Notes: a model not told the origin generated them from the sequence alone. A stretch of DNA of 64,000 nucleotides from Pseudaminobacter salicylatoxidans (GCF_003148475.1 NZ_QGGG01000021.1:1-64000), one strand, 5' to 3'. Counted from the first letter of the stretch, positions 1-8,744 are shown. Made by a program: numbers and translations.

Positions 1-156
1 ATCGACGGCGGCGTCACGCCCGAAACCGCGCCGCTGGTCACGGCCGCCGGCGCCAATGTGCTGGTGGCGGGCTCGGCCGTGTTCAAGGGCGGCACGCCGG
101 ACGCCTATGCCAGGAACATCGCCGCGATACGCGCGGCCGGCGACGGGGCGCTCTGA
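1..156 (+). CDS. rpe: Ribulose-phosphate 3-epimerase, C-terminal part (partial at window edge)
   Basis: The last 51 codons of a gene that begins outside the window. The residues IDGG..P.TA, then GANVLVAGSAVF, then a GG.P..YA..I..IR tail are the classic C-terminal phosphate-binding end of pentose-phosphate epimerases, which interconvert ribulose-5-phosphate and xylulose-5-phosphate in the cytosol. It ends in TGA at 154-156. About 140 bp, partly a palindromic repeat, separate it from the convergent nagA. Only the C-terminus is visible, so the family call is good but nothing can be said of the start or operon. Confidence 0.85.
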   Translation: MDGGVTPETAPLVTAAGANVLVAGSAVFKGGTPDAYARNIAAIRAAGDGAL

Positions 157-237
157 TATTTTGCGGCGAGGGCATCCCTCGCCGTCAGATACCGGAGCGG
201 CGGTCATCCTGACGGATGCCCTTGCGCCGCTGCATCT

Positions 238-298
238 CATTGTTTTAGCCGCATTTGTGCGACGCCAAGCGATTCCGCTTGGCTGCAAGATGCTCTAG
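238..298. repeat. Rhizobial-type palindromic intergenic repeat
   Basis: A perfect 8-bp inverted repeat, GCCAAGCG and CGCTTGGC, spans about 264-283. It is flanked by a smaller hairpin (CGCA/TGCG) and an AT-rich edge. The arrangement matches my memory of a palindrome scattered between genes in Mesorhizobium and relatives; this was not checked. It lies between convergent rpe and nagA and reaches the nagA stop codon (295-297), so it may act as a transcript-end hairpin. Confidence 0.5.
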
Positions 299-1455
299 TT
301 CGAAAACACCTTGTCGCCCTCGATCCACACACCGCGTACCGAAAGGTCGTCGGAGAGGTGGACGATGTTCGCCGCCGAGCCGGTCATCAGACGGCCGAGC
401 CTGCCGTCCTGGCCGACCGCCTCGGCCGGGTAGAGCGAGGCCATGCGCAGCGCCTCGTCCAGTTCCAGTCCAAGCCGCTCGTAAACGAAACGCACGGCCG
501 AAATCATGTCGAGATCGGCGCCGGCCAGCGTGCCGTCCTCCAGTCTCAGGCTGCCATTCTCGCGCTTGATCAGGCGGCCGTTCAGCGTGAACGACTTCAT
601 GTTTGTGCCGATGGGCGCCATGGCATCGGTGACGAGGAAGATCTTTCCCGCGCCCTTCTTGGATTTCAGCGCGATCTCCATCGTGGCGGGATGCACATGA
701 ATGCCGTCGGCGATCAACCCGGCATAGAGTGTTTCGCTGTCGATCGCGGCGCCGGCAACACCCGGCTCGCGATTGCCGATCTGGCTCATGGCGTTGAAGA
801 GATGCGTGGCCATGGTAGCGCCGGCCCCGGCAAAAGCGCGCGCGGTCGCGTAGCTGGTGTCGGTATGGCCGAGGCTGACCACCACCTCGGCCTGGCTGAG
901 ACGGGTGACTTGCGCGAGCTCGACCGATTCCGGGGCGATGGTGGTCAAGAGCACCGGCATCTTTTCACGCGCGGCGATCAGGGCCGCCTCGTCGTCGGAG
1001 GTCATCGGCCGGATCAGCGCCGGATCATGCGCGCCCTTGCGGGCAAGCGAGAGGTGCGGGCCTTCGAGATGCAGGCCGAGGAAGCCCGGCACCTTTTCCC
1101 GCGCGGCCTCGGCGCCCGCGGTCACCGTCTGCGCCGTCAGTTCCGGCGTGTCGGTGATGAGCGTCGGCAACAGCGCGGTGGTGCCGAACGGGGCGTGGGC
1201 CGCGCAAATGGTGCGGATCGCCTCCACGGACGGCGCGTCGTTGAGCATCACGCCGCCGCCGCCATTGACCTGCAGGTCAACGAAGCCCGGAGCGATCATG
1301 CCGCCGTCGAGTGCGACCACGTCCAGCCCGGCGGGCAGGTCATGACCCGCCTCGATGCGCTCGACCGTGCCGTCGCGGAGGACGAGCGCGGAGCGGTTGT
1401 GCCAGGCCTGACCGTCGAAGATGCGTGCGCCGACGATGGCGAAATTCCCGGTCAT
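295..1455 (-). CDS. nagA: N-acetylglucosamine-6-phosphate deacetylase
   Basis: A 386-residue amidohydrolase, the usual NagA length. It removes acetate from GlcNAc-6-P to give glucosamine-6-P in the cytosol. Motifs visible in order are PGFVDLQVNGGGG near residue 55, the metal-site HLEGPHLS near 125, GHTD, then THLFNAM and the catalytic LVTDAMAPIG. Translation is taken to start at the ATG at 1455, because that ATG overlaps the SIS gene stop by four bases (ATGA), a translational-coupling arrangement; the frame stays open far upstream, antisense to nothing sensible. It is the last gene of the leftward amino-sugar operon. Confidence 0.93.
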   Translation of the reverse strand: MTGNFAIVGARIFDGQAWHNRSALVLRDGTVERIEAGHDLPAGLDVVALDGGMIAPGFVDLQVNGGGGVMLNDAPSVEAIRTICAAHAPFGTTALLPTLITDTPELTAQTVTAGAEAAREKVPGFLGLHLEGPHLSLARKGAHDPALIRPMTSDDEAALIAAREKMPVLLTTIAPESVELAQVTRLSQAEVVVSLGHTDTSYATARAFAGAGATMATHLFNAMSQIGNREPGVAGAAIDSETLYAGLIADGIHVHPATMEIALKSKKGAGKIFLVTDAMAPIGTNMKSFTLNGRLIKRENGSLRLEDGTLAGADLDMISAVRFVYERLGLELDEALRMASLYPAEAVGQDGRLGRLMTGSAANIVHLSDDLSVRGVWIEGDKVFSN

Positions 1456-2480
1456 ATCGTTTCCGTCACCTTGTTGAGGAAAGGCGGCTGGTCGGGGTTG
1501 AGGCCGCGATGCCGTGCGAATGCCTCGACAAAACCATAGAAGGACACGATCAGCGCCAGCGGATCGGTCAGCGGATGGCCGGTCGCAGCAAAGGGCAGGC
1601 GCACCGCCTTGCCGGCCTTGTCGGAGGTCATGAAGACCGACGCACCCTTGTCGGCAAGCTGGTCGCCGACGCCGACGACGGAATCTTCCGAAGCATCGCG
1701 CGCGGCCAGCGCCAGCACCGGGAAACCGGGGCGAACCAGCGCCATCGGACCATGGATCACTTCCGCCGCGCTGTAGGATTCCGCATGCATGGCGCAGGTT
1801 TCCTTGAACTTCAGGGCCGCTTCGCTGGCGATGGCGAAGGAAGGCCCGCGCCCGAGGATGAACAGGGAATTGGCGTTCTCCAGCGCGCCGGCAAGCTCCA
1901 TCCAGTCGCAATCCACTGCCTTGCGCAGATGTTGCGGCAGGTCGGCCAGCGCGGCGAGCAGCGCTTCGTCATTGGTGCAATGCGCCATCAGCGCGATTGC
2001 GGTCACGGCCGAGTTGACGAAAGTCTTGGTGGCGGCGACGCTTTTTTCGACGCCTGCGAGGATGTCGATCGAATGTTCGCAGGTCCTGGCCAGAGGCGAA
2101 TCCGGCGTGTTGGTGAGTGCGATGGTGAGCGAGCCGGCCTTGCGCGCGGCTTCCGCCATGGCGACGATGTCCGGGCTCTTGCCCGATTGCGAGATCGCCA
2201 CGCAGGCCGAGCCGTTGAGCTTCAGCGGCGCGTGGTAGATGGAGGCTACCGATGGCCCGACCGAGGCGACCGCCAGCCCGGCGGTCAGCTCTACGGCATA
2301 TTTCAGGAAGGTCGCGGCATGGTCGGAAGAGCCGCGCGCAACGGTGACGACGAAGCGCGGATCGCGCCTGGCGATGTCGCGGCCGGCCTCCGTCAGCACC
2401 TTGCGCGAGCGGTCGAGCAGGCGCGCCACGGCATCGGGAATTTCCTCGATCTCGCGACGCATATGGGTTTTGTCAGTCAC
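1452..2480 (-). CDS. SIS-domain sugar isomerase/deaminase (GlmS C-terminal-like, probable glucosamine-6-P deaminase)
   Basis: 342 residues with two sugar-isomerase (SIS) domains and no glutamine amidotransferase domain. The first SIS domain carries ARGSSDHAATFLKY (GlmS-type phosphosugar loop) and SQSGKSPD. The second carries LGRGPSFAIASEAALKFKET and AAEVIHGPMAL. Such stand-alone proteins (AgaS or NagB-II type) commonly deaminate or isomerise glucosamine-6-P to fructose-6-P. That fits its place between NagA and the GntR regulator and the absence of classical NagB here. One base separates its start from the GntR gene stop. The exact reaction is inferred from family and context. Confidence 0.88.
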   Translation of the reverse strand: MTDKTHMRREIEEIPDAVARLLDRSRKVLTEAGRDIARRDPRFVVTVARGSSDHAATFLKYAVELTAGLAVASVGPSVASIYHAPLKLNGSACVAISQSGKSPDIVAMAEAARKAGSLTIALTNTPDSPLARTCEHSIDILAGVEKSVAATKTFVNSAVTAIALMAHCTNDEALLAALADLPQHLRKAVDCDWMELAGALENANSLFILGRGPSFAIASEAALKFKETCAMHAESYSAAEVIHGPMALVRPGFPVLALAARDASEDSVVGVGDQLADKGASVFMTSDKAGKAVRLPFAATGHPLTDPLALIVSFYGFVEAFARHRGLNPDQPPFLNKVTETI

Positions 2481-2481
2481 T

Positions 2482-3267
2482 TCAAGCCTCCGCGGAATCC
2501 CTGTCCTGGCCCGAAAGCCTCAACTCGGCGACGAAGTCGTAGGCGTCGCCGCGATAGATGGAGCGGGTGAATTCTATCACCTTGCCGCTGGCAAGATAGG
2601 AAATGCGTTCGATGTGCAGGCAGGCCGAGCCATCCGGCACTTCGAGAAGCCGGGCGTCGGCCCCGGCGAGATTGACCGCCGAAATACGCTGAACGGCGCG
2701 GATGGGGCGATTGCCCGTTTCTTCGAGCGTGGCATAGAGCGAGCTGACGACCGAGCCGGGATCGGGCAGAGCCGCGACCGAAAGCGAGGCACGTTCGATG
2801 GCCATGGGTATGTCGTTGGCGATGCGCAGGCGGCTGACGCGCGCCACCATCTCCTTGGCCGACAGGCCGAGCACCATCATCTCGTCGGGCGAGGGCGGGT
2901 AGATGCCCTTGTCCAGCCAGACGGAGCTTGCCGTCATGCCGCGCCGGGCCATGTCGTCGGTGAAGGAGGTCAGCCGCGACAGCGACTGCTCGACGCGTTC
3001 GCGGCGCGGCGCAACGAATGTGCCGGAGCCGTGGCGCTGCACCAGAAGGCCGCTTTTCACCAGATCCTGCACCGCCTTGCGCACCGTCACGCGCGAGACG
3101 TCGGCCTTGAGCGCGATGTCGCGTTCGGAAGGCAGGGCATCGCCGGGGCCGATCACGCCATGGCGCACGGCGTCTTCGATGTTCTTCTTGAGCTGCAGGT
3201 AGAGCGGCGCACCGCCGCCGCCGGACGCCCTGTCGAGCAGGAACATGCGCTCGGCCGTGTCAGACAT
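2482..3267 (-). CDS. GntR/HutC-family transcriptional regulator of the amino-sugar locus
   Basis: 261 residues: an N-terminal winged helix (P.YLQLKKNIEDAVRHG, then LPSERDIALKADVSRVTVRKAVQDLVKSGLL, about residues 20-90) and a C-terminal UTRA effector domain typical of the HutC subfamily, whose ligands are often phosphosugars. It overlaps the upstream kinase gene by 8 bp and is part of the operon it probably controls. Two near-identical direct-repeat sites in the divergent promoter region (4169-4186 and 4300-4317) are its likely operators. NagQ/NagR-like function with a GlcN-6-P or GlcNAc-6-P inducer is an inference. Confidence 0.88.
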   Translation of the reverse strand: MSDTAERMFLLDRASGGGGAPLYLQLKKNIEDAVRHGVIGPGDALPSERDIALKADVSRVTVRKAVQDLVKSGLLVQRHGSGTFVAPRRERVEQSLSRLTSFTDDMARRGMTASSVWLDKGIYPPSPDEMMVLGLSAKEMVARVSRLRIANDIPMAIERASLSVAALPDPGSVVSSLYATLEETGNRPIRAVQRISAVNLAGADARLLEVPDGSACLHIERISYLASGKVIEFTRSIYRGDAYDFVAELRLSGQDRDSAEA

Positions 3268-4144
3268 GGGCCGATGCTCCCGCCGTGCCGAACAGCCTGG
3301 CCGCCATCGCCACCGCGCCGCCCAGCGCGTCCTGTTCGGGCGCGTGAAGCAGCGCCCGGTAGCGGGCCGAAAGATGCGGGGCGACCAGCCCGGAAAGCCC
3401 GCCCAGCAGGCAAAGCCGCTGGTCGGACGAGAGCTTCAGCGCATCCAGCGCTTCCTCGATGTCGTTGACGGCGCGCGCCAGCACCGCCTTGGCCGCCGCG
3501 TCGCCCAGCACGGCATGTTCGAAGACGAGGGGGGCGAAGGCGCCGAAATTGGCGGGTTTGGACGAGGCGCCGAACTTGACGATCTCGCGCGCGTCGCCGC
3601 CGAAGCGTTCCATCACCGCTTGTGTGAGCGGCGAGGAGGGGTGGATGTCGTCATGCGCCAGCAGCGTTTCCTGCAGGAGATCGCGGCCGATGCGTGCGCC
3701 GCCGCCGAGGTCGCCCAGCATGAAGCCCCAGCCGCCGATGGTCTGCATGGCCGTGCCCTTGCGCGACATGAAGATCGAGCCGGTGCCGATGATGGCGATG
3801 GCCCCGTCATGGTCGCCCAGCGCGCCGTTGAGCGCGATCAGCGCATCGCTTTCCACCAGGCTGCGGCCGAAGGGCAGGATTTCCAGAAGCTGCTGCTTGT
3901 AGCCGCCGACATTGGTGCCGGCCAGGCCCAGCACGGCGCCCGTTTCGGGAATGAGCGCGGCGTCGCGGCCGGCATCGACGAAGGCCAGGCGCGCGGCTTC
4001 CACGATGTTGTGGCGCGCGCCTTCAAGATCGGTCATGATGTTGGCCGGACCGCTCTTGCCGCGCCCCAGCACCTGGCCGGACGCGGTTGCCAATGCGGCC
4101 CTGCAGCTTGTGCCGCCGCCATCAATTCCCAGTACCAGATCCAC
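3260..4144 (-). CDS. BadF/BadG-type ATPase, probable N-acetylglucosamine kinase
   Basis: 294 residues of the ASKHA fold. The N-terminal phosphate loop LGIDGGGTSCRAAL, the AIIGTGSIFMSR phosphate-2 segment and GGWGFMLGDLGGGARIGRD are hallmarks of the NAGK/BadF family that phosphorylates GlcNAc or glucosamine in the cytosol. As first gene of the leftward operon it supplies the 6-phosphate sugar for NagA and the SIS enzyme, fitting an ABC (non-PTS) importer that delivers unphosphorylated sugar. One candidate GntR-family operator lies about 25 bp upstream of its start. Confidence 0.85.
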   Translation of the reverse strand: MDLVLGIDGGGTSCRAALATASGQVLGRGKSGPANIMTDLEGARHNIVEAARLAFVDAGRDAALIPETGAVLGLAGTNVGGYKQQLLEILPFGRSLVESDALIALNGALGDHDGAIAIIGTGSIFMSRKGTAMQTIGGWGFMLGDLGGGARIGRDLLQETLLAHDDIHPSSPLTQAVMERFGGDAREIVKFGASSKPANFGAFAPLVFEHAVLGDAAAKAVLARAVNDIEEALDALKLSSDQRLCLLGGLSGLVAPHLSARYRALLHAPEQDALGGAVAMAARLFGTAGASAHV

Positions 4145-4168
4145 CGCGAAATCTCCTCGGTGGTCATG

Positions 4169-4186
4169 ATACCAATAAAATACCAG
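4169..4186 (-). promoter_or_regulatory. Candidate GntR-family operator, copy 1
   Basis: Read on the minus strand this is CTGGTATTTTATTGGTAT: two TGGTATT-type units in direct orientation with an 11-bp period. It differs from copy 2 at one internal base of the shared core. It lies just upstream of the kinase gene, where bound protein would block that promoter. Confidence 0.65.
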
Positions 4187-4299
4187 TAGCCAAGGGTTAA
4201 TTTTCGAGCACCCATTCTCTTCCCGAAAGCCGGGTGTTTTCCGTTATTTCCCTTGTGCTTGGGCGGTTTCTGACAAATCCGTTAACGCGGGTGGACAAG

Positions 4300-4317
4300 T
4301 GGTATTTTTTTGGTATT
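4300..4317 (+). promoter_or_regulatory. Candidate GntR-family operator, copy 2
   Basis: TGGTATTTTTTTGGTATT: two exact TGGTATT heptamers in tandem, 11 bp apart. It matches copy 1 in the opposite orientation 115-130 bp away and lies on the side of the rightward ABC transporter operon. Paired sites suggest joint repression of both divergent operons, possibly with looping (inference). Confidence 0.65.
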
Positions 4318-4576
4318 GTCTCTGAAGGGGAGGATTTTGGATGGCTGCAGCATTGTCGGCGTACCGCTTTGCCGGATGGGCAATCGCTCGCGGCCATATT
4401 TCGTCCCTTCACTGGTATCGACGGCGTCCGGCCGGCAGGGCGGGAGCCGGGTCGCCCGAAAGCATGGCCCGTGGCTTCGGGTCGGTGTCTTTGGGTGAGC
4501 CGAAGGGAGCGGCAGGCCGCAGCCTGATCTCTCATCGAAAAAATCGAGCCTGAACGGGTCAACAGGGAGAACCGAC

Positions 4577-5836
4577 ATGAAAACCCAGGCACTGACTGCG
4601 CTTCTGATGGCGTCCAGCATTCTCGGCTCGGCCGGCATGGCCTTCGCCGAAGACGCCACGCTGACCATCGAAAGCTGGCGCAACGACGACCTCGCCATCT
4701 GGCAGGAAAAGCTGATCCCGGCCTTCGAGGCCAAGAACCCCGGCATCAAGGTCGTGTTCGCGCCCTCGGCGCCGACCGAGTACAACGCCGCCCTCAACGC
4801 CAAGCTGGATGCGGGCTCGGCCGGCGACCTCATCACCTGCCGTCCGTTCGACGCCTCGCTCGAGCTCTACAACAAGGGTCAGCTCGCCGACCTGACCAGC
4901 CTGGCCGGCATGGAGAACTTCTCCGATGTCGCCAAGTCGGCCTGGACCACCGACGACGGCAAGGCCACCTTCTGCGTGCCGATGGCCTCGGTCATCCACG
5001 GCTTCATCTACAACAAGGACGCGTTCGAGCAGCTCGGCATCACGCCGCCGGCGACCGAGGACGAGTTCTTCGCCATGCTCGACAAGATCAAGGAAGACGG
5101 CACCTACATCCCCATGGCAATGGGTACCAAGGACCTGTGGGAAGCCGCCACCATGGGCTACCAGAATATCGGCCCCAACTACTGGCATGGCGAGGAAGGC
5201 CGCAACGCCCTCATCAAGGGCGAGCAGAAGCTGACCGATCCGCAGTGGGTCGAGCCCTTCGCCACGCTCGCCAAGTGGAAGGACTATCTCGGCGACGGCT
5301 TCGAGGCGCAGAGCTATCCGGACAGCCAGAACCTGTTCACGCTCGGCCGTGCGGCCATCTACCCGGCCGGTTCGTGGGAAATCTCGGTGTTCAATACCCA
5401 GGCCCAGTTCAAGATGGGCGCCTTCCCGCCGCCGGTGAAGGCGGCCGGCGACACCTGCTATATCTCCGACCACAACGACATCGGCATCGGTCTCAATGCC
5501 AAGAGCAAGAACGCCGAAGCCGCCAAGACCTTCCTGACCTGGGTCGCCTCGCCGGAATTCGCGACCATCTACGCCAACGCGCTGCCGGGCTTCTTCAGCC
5601 TGAACTCGGCGCCGGTGAAGATGGAAGACCCGCTGGCGCAGGAATTCGTCTCCTGGCGCGACAAGTGCAAGTCGACCATCCGCTCGACCTACCAGATCCT
5701 GTCGCGCGGCACGCCGAACCTGGAGAACGAAACCTGGGTCAAGTCGGCCAACGTGATCAACGGCACCGAGACCCCGGAAGCGGCTGCGGCCGAACTCCAG
5801 AAGGGTCTTGAGAGCTGGTACAAGCCGGCAAAGTAA
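4577..5836 (+). CDS. ABC transporter periplasmic solute-binding protein (amino sugar or oligosaccharide)
   Basis: 419 residues. A Sec signal peptide (MKTQALTALLMASSILGS..AMAFA, cleavage before EDATLTIESW) precedes an extracellular solute-binding family 1 fold with W-rich sugar-contact segments and a KTFLTWVASPEF motif. The start has a GGGAGA ribosome site. A GC-rich hairpin follows the stop, as is common where the binding protein must be made in excess over the permeases. GlcNAc or chitobiose-type substrate is inferred from the divergent nag genes. Confidence 0.88.
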   Translation: MKTQALTALLMASSILGSAGMAFAEDATLTIESWRNDDLAIWQEKLIPAFEAKNPGIKVVFAPSAPTEYNAALNAKLDAGSAGDLITCRPFDASLELYNKGQLADLTSLAGMENFSDVAKSAWTTDDGKATFCVPMASVIHGFIYNKDAFEQLGITPPATEDEFFAMLDKIKEDGTYIPMAMGTKDLWEAATMGYQNIGPNYWHGEEGRNALIKGEQKLTDPQWVEPFATLAKWKDYLGDGFEAQSYPDSQNLFTLGRAAIYPAGSWEISVFNTQAQFKMGAFPPPVKAAGDTCYISDHNDIGIGLNAKSKNAEAAKTFLTWVASPEFATIYANALPGFFSLNSAPVKMEDPLAQEFVSWRDKCKSTIRSTYQILSRGTPNLENETWVKSANVINGTETPEAAAAELQKGLESWYKPAK

Positions 5837-5857
5837 ACTCGCTGAAGCAACAAGGCA

Positions 5858-5877
5858 CGGGCCGCTCCGGCGGCCCG
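5858..5877 (+). terminator. Hairpin between binding-protein and permease genes
   Basis: CGGGCCG and CGGCCCG arms around a short loop, with no U-tract. A partial terminator or 3'-stabilising hairpin that would favour the upstream binding-protein message over the permeases. Confidence 0.5.
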
Positions 5878-5893
5878 GCGCCGTTCATAAGGG

Positions 5894-6829
5894 ATGGGTC
5901 AGCGCATGGAAGGCACGCAACGCAGACGGCGACGCTGGCACATAGCCGTATTCCTGGCGCCGGCGATGCTGGTCTACACCGCGATCATGATCCTGCCGCT
6001 GTTCGGCACGCTGCAGCTGTCGCTGTTCACCGCCGATGGCCAGTCGCGCGTCTTTGCCGGGCTCGACAATTTCCGGCGGCTGTTCCTCGATCCGCGCTGG
6101 TCGGCCAGCTTCTGGAACGCGCTCGGCAACAATTTCTGGTTCTTCATCATCCACATGCTGGTGCAGAACCCGATCGGCATCGGCCTTGCCGCGCTGCTTT
6201 CCAGCCCGAAATTGCGCTTTTCGGCCTTCTACCGCACCGCGATCTTCATCCCGACCATCCTGTCCTTCGTCATCGTCGGCTTCACCTGGAAGCTGATCCT
6301 GTCGCCGCTGTGGGGTGTCGCGCCCAACCTGCTCGATCTCGTGGGCCTGAAAAGCCTGTTCACGCCGTGGCTCGGCAAGGAGCAATATGCGCTCACCACG
6401 CTCGGCCTGATTTCGGTGTGGCAGTTCGTCGGCATCCCGATGATGCTGATCTACGCCGCGCTGCTGTCGATCCCCGACGAGGTTATCGAGGCGGCCGAAT
6501 GCGACGGCATCACCGGCATGTCGCAATTCTGGAAGATCAAGCTGCCGCTGATCCTGCCCTCCATCGGCATCATCTCGGTGCTGACCTTCGTGGGTAATTT
6601 CAACGCCTTCGACCTGATCTATTCGGCGCAAGGCGCGCTTGCCGGGCCGAACTATTCGACCGACATTCTCGGCACCTTCCTCTACCGAACCTTCTTCGGT
6701 TTCCAGTTGCAGACGGGCGATCCCTATATGGGCTCGACCATCGCCTCGATGATGTTCTTCATCATCCTCGCCGGCGTGTGCCTCTATCTTTTCGCCATCC
6801 AGACGCGCCTGCGTCGGTATCAGTTCTGA
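5894..6829 (+). CDS. ABC sugar transporter permease (MalF/UgpA type)
   Basis: 311 residues with about six membrane spans (first span FLAPAMLVYTAIMILPLFGTL). The cytoplasmic EAA loop, EVIEAAECDGITGMSQFWKIKLPLI, contacts the ATPase. It heads the permease pair of a CUT1-type importer. The start is either the ATG at 5894 or the one at 5906; neither has a well-spaced Shine-Dalgarno. The following permease begins 9 bp after the stop. Confidence 0.9.
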   Translation: MGQRMEGTQRRRRRWHIAVFLAPAMLVYTAIMILPLFGTLQLSLFTADGQSRVFAGLDNFRRLFLDPRWSASFWNALGNNFWFFIIHMLVQNPIGIGLAALLSSPKLRFSAFYRTAIFIPTILSFVIVGFTWKLILSPLWGVAPNLLDLVGLKSLFTPWLGKEQYALTTLGLISVWQFVGIPMMLIYAALLSIPDEVIEAAECDGITGMSQFWKIKLPLILPSIGIISVLTFVGNFNAFDLIYSAQGALAGPNYSTDILGTFLYRTFFGFQLQTGDPYMGSTIASMMFFIILAGVCLYLFAIQTRLRRYQF

Positions 6830-6837
6830 GGCCCGCG

Positions 6838-7680
6838 ATGAGCAGCAAGGCGACAACCTCCCTTCCGCGCACCATCGCGGCCCACGCGATCCTGCTTCTC
6901 TACACGGCCATTGCGCTGTTTCCGGTGCTGGTCATCATCGTCAACTCGTTCAAATCGCGAAACGCGATCTTCCGCACGCCGCTGTCGCCGCCGACGGCTG
7001 AAACCTTCGACCTGATCGGCTACCGGACCGTGCTCGCGCAGGGCGATTTCCTGCTCTATTTCCAGAACAGTTTTGTCGTCACCGTCGCCTCGCTGTTTTT
7101 CGTGCTGCTGTTCGGCGCGATGGCGGCGTTTGCCCTCGCCGAGTACCGCTTCAGGGGCAATACGCTGATGGGGCTCTATCTGGCGCTCGGCATCATGATC
7201 CCGATCCGGCTGGGCACGGTCGCGATCCTGCAGCTCATGGTGGCGAGCGGGCTGGTCAACACGCTGACCGCGCTGATCCTCGTCTATACGGCACAGGGCC
7301 TGCCGCTTTGCGTCTTCATCCTGTCGGAATTCATGAAGCAGGTGTCCGACGACCTGAAGAACGCGGGGCGCATCGACGGGCTTTCCGAATACCGCATCTT
7401 CTTCCGCCTCGTGCTGCCTCTGGTGCGGCCGGCCATGGCCACGGTTGCGGTGTTCACCATGATCCCGATCTGGAACGACCTGTGGTTTCCGCTGATCCTC
7501 GCGCCTTCCGAGCCGACCAAGACCATCACGCTCGGCGCGCAGCTCTTCATCGGGCAATATGTCACCAACTGGAACGCCGTGCTGGCGGCCCTGTCGCTGG
7601 CGATCCTGCCGGTGCTCATCCTCTATCTGTTCTTCTCGCGGCAATTGATCCGCGGCATCACTTCCGGAGCCGTCAAGTGA
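6838..7680 (+). CDS. ABC sugar transporter permease (MalG/UgpE type)
   Basis: 280 residues, six predicted spans and the EAA loop DDLKNAGRIDGLSEYRIFFRLVLPLVRP. The ATG at 6838 is chosen because it follows the preceding stop, whereas an upstream in-frame ATG lies inside the previous gene. It pairs with the upstream permease to form the inner-membrane channel. Its TGA overlaps the probable GTG start of the oxidoreductase. Confidence 0.9.
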   Translation: MSSKATTSLPRTIAAHAILLLYTAIALFPVLVIIVNSFKSRNAIFRTPLSPPTAETFDLIGYRTVLAQGDFLLYFQNSFVVTVASLFFVLLFGAMAAFALAEYRFRGNTLMGLYLALGIMIPIRLGTVAILQLMVASGLVNTLTALILVYTAQGLPLCVFILSEFMKQVSDDLKNAGRIDGLSEYRIFFRLVLPLVRPAMATVAVFTMIPIWNDLWFPLILAPSEPTKTITLGAQLFIGQYVTNWNAVLAALSLAILPVLILYLFFSRQLIRGITSGAVK

Positions 7681-8744
7681 GTGTGAATTCCCAAAAACCC
7701 CTGCGCGTGCTTGCTGCCGGGCTCGGCAATATGGGCCGCAGCCACGCTCTGGCCTATCACCGCAATCCGGGCTTCGAGATCGTTTCGCTGGTCAACCGCT
7801 CTCAGGTGGAACTGCCGCAGGAACTGTCCGGCTACGAGATCCGGCCGTCCTTCATGGAGGCGCTGGCCGAGTTGCAGCCGCACGTCGCCTCGATCAACAC
7901 TTATTCCGACAGCCATGCCGACTATGCGGTGGCCGCCCTCGAGGCCGGTTGCCATGTCTTCGTGGAAAAGCCGCTGGCGACCACCGTTGCCGATGCCGAG
8001 CGCGTCGTGGCCGCCGCCAAAGCCAACGGCCGCAAGCTGGTCATCGGCTATATCCTGCGCCACCATCCGTCCTGGGTGCGGCTGATCGAGGAAGCGAGGC
8101 GGCTTGGCGGGCCATATGTGTTCCGCATGAACCTGAACCAGCAGTCGAGCGGCCACACCTGGGAGACGCACAAGCAACTCATGAAGACGACCTCGCCGAT
8201 CGTCGATTGCGGTGTGCATTATCTCGACGTGATGTGCCAGATCACCGACGCCAGGCCGGTCGAGGTGCGCGGCATGGGCCTGCGCCTGTCGGACGAGATC
8301 GCGCCCGACATGTACAATTACGGCCACCTGCAGGTGCTGTTCGAGGACGGCTCGGTGGGTTGGTACGAGGCCGGCTGGGGGCCGATGATGTCGGAAACCG
8401 CCTTCTTCGTGAAGGACGTGATCTCGCCCAATGGTTGCGTCTCCATCGTCATGGACGAAAAGGCGAAATCGGATGACGTCGATGCTCATACCAAGACCAA
8501 CATGATCCGCCTGCACCGCGCCGCGACCGGTCCGGATGGCCGCTTTGCCGCGCCGGACGAAAACCTGTCCATGACCGGCGAGCCGGGCCACCAGGAGCTG
8601 TGCGAGCTTGAACAGGCCTATCTCCTGAAGGCGATCCGCGAGGACATCGACCTCACCCGTCACATGAGCGATGCGGTCAAGTCGTTGGCCGTCTGCCTCG
8701 CCGCGGATGAAAGCGTGCGCACCGGCAAGGCGGTGCGGCTGTGA
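7677..8744 (+). CDS. Gfo/Idh/MocA-family NAD(P)-dependent oxidoreductase
   Basis: 355 residues. The N-terminal Rossmann fold begins AAGLGNMGRSHALAYHRNPGFE, and the dinucleotide/sugar motif CHVFVEKPLATTVADAE has the EKP lysine-proline of the family. The C-terminal alpha/beta domain holds the substrate-site segment DCGVHYLDVM. The start is GTG at 7677, overlapping the permease stop (GTGA), or GTG at 7683. Its place in the transporter operon suggests it oxidises or isomerises the imported sugar or a derivative, an activity not needed for simple GlcNAc use. Substrate unknown. Confidence 0.85.
   Translation: MSVNSQKPLRVLAAGLGNMGRSHALAYHRNPGFEIVSLVNRSQVELPQELSGYEIRPSFMEALAELQPHVASINTYSDSHADYAVAALEAGCHVFVEKPLATTVADAERVVAAAKANGRKLVIGYILRHHPSWVRLIEEARRLGGPYVFRMNLNQQSSGHTWETHKQLMKTTSPIVDCGVHYLDVMCQITDARPVEVRGMGLRLSDEIAPDMYNYGHLQVLFEDGSVGWYEAGWGPMMSETAFFVKDVISPNGCVSIVMDEKAKSDDVDAHTKTNMIRLHRAATGPDGRFAAPDENLSMTGEPGHQELCELEQAYLLKAIREDIDLTRHMSDAVKSLAVCLAADESVRTGKAVRL

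Larger units (their letters stand above)
4145..4576. promoter_or_regulatory. Divergent promoter region between the kinase operon and the ABC transporter operon
   Basis: 432 bp without a supported gene. Within it are two copies of the same direct-repeat operator (4169-4186 and 4300-4317), a lone half-site-like TGGTATC at about 4413, and AT-rich DNA between 4165 and 4320, which probably holds both promoters. The right half (4330-4550) is GC-rich and would form a 5' leader of about 250 nt for the rightward operon; it shows short inverted segments but no riboswitch class I recognise. Confidence 0.6.

Noticed and set aside
1311-2570. Plus-strand open frame of 419 codons opposite the SIS gene
   Set aside because: It mirrors a coding gene with clear SIS motifs on the minus strand, has His/Arg/Gly-rich nonsense composition and no domain.
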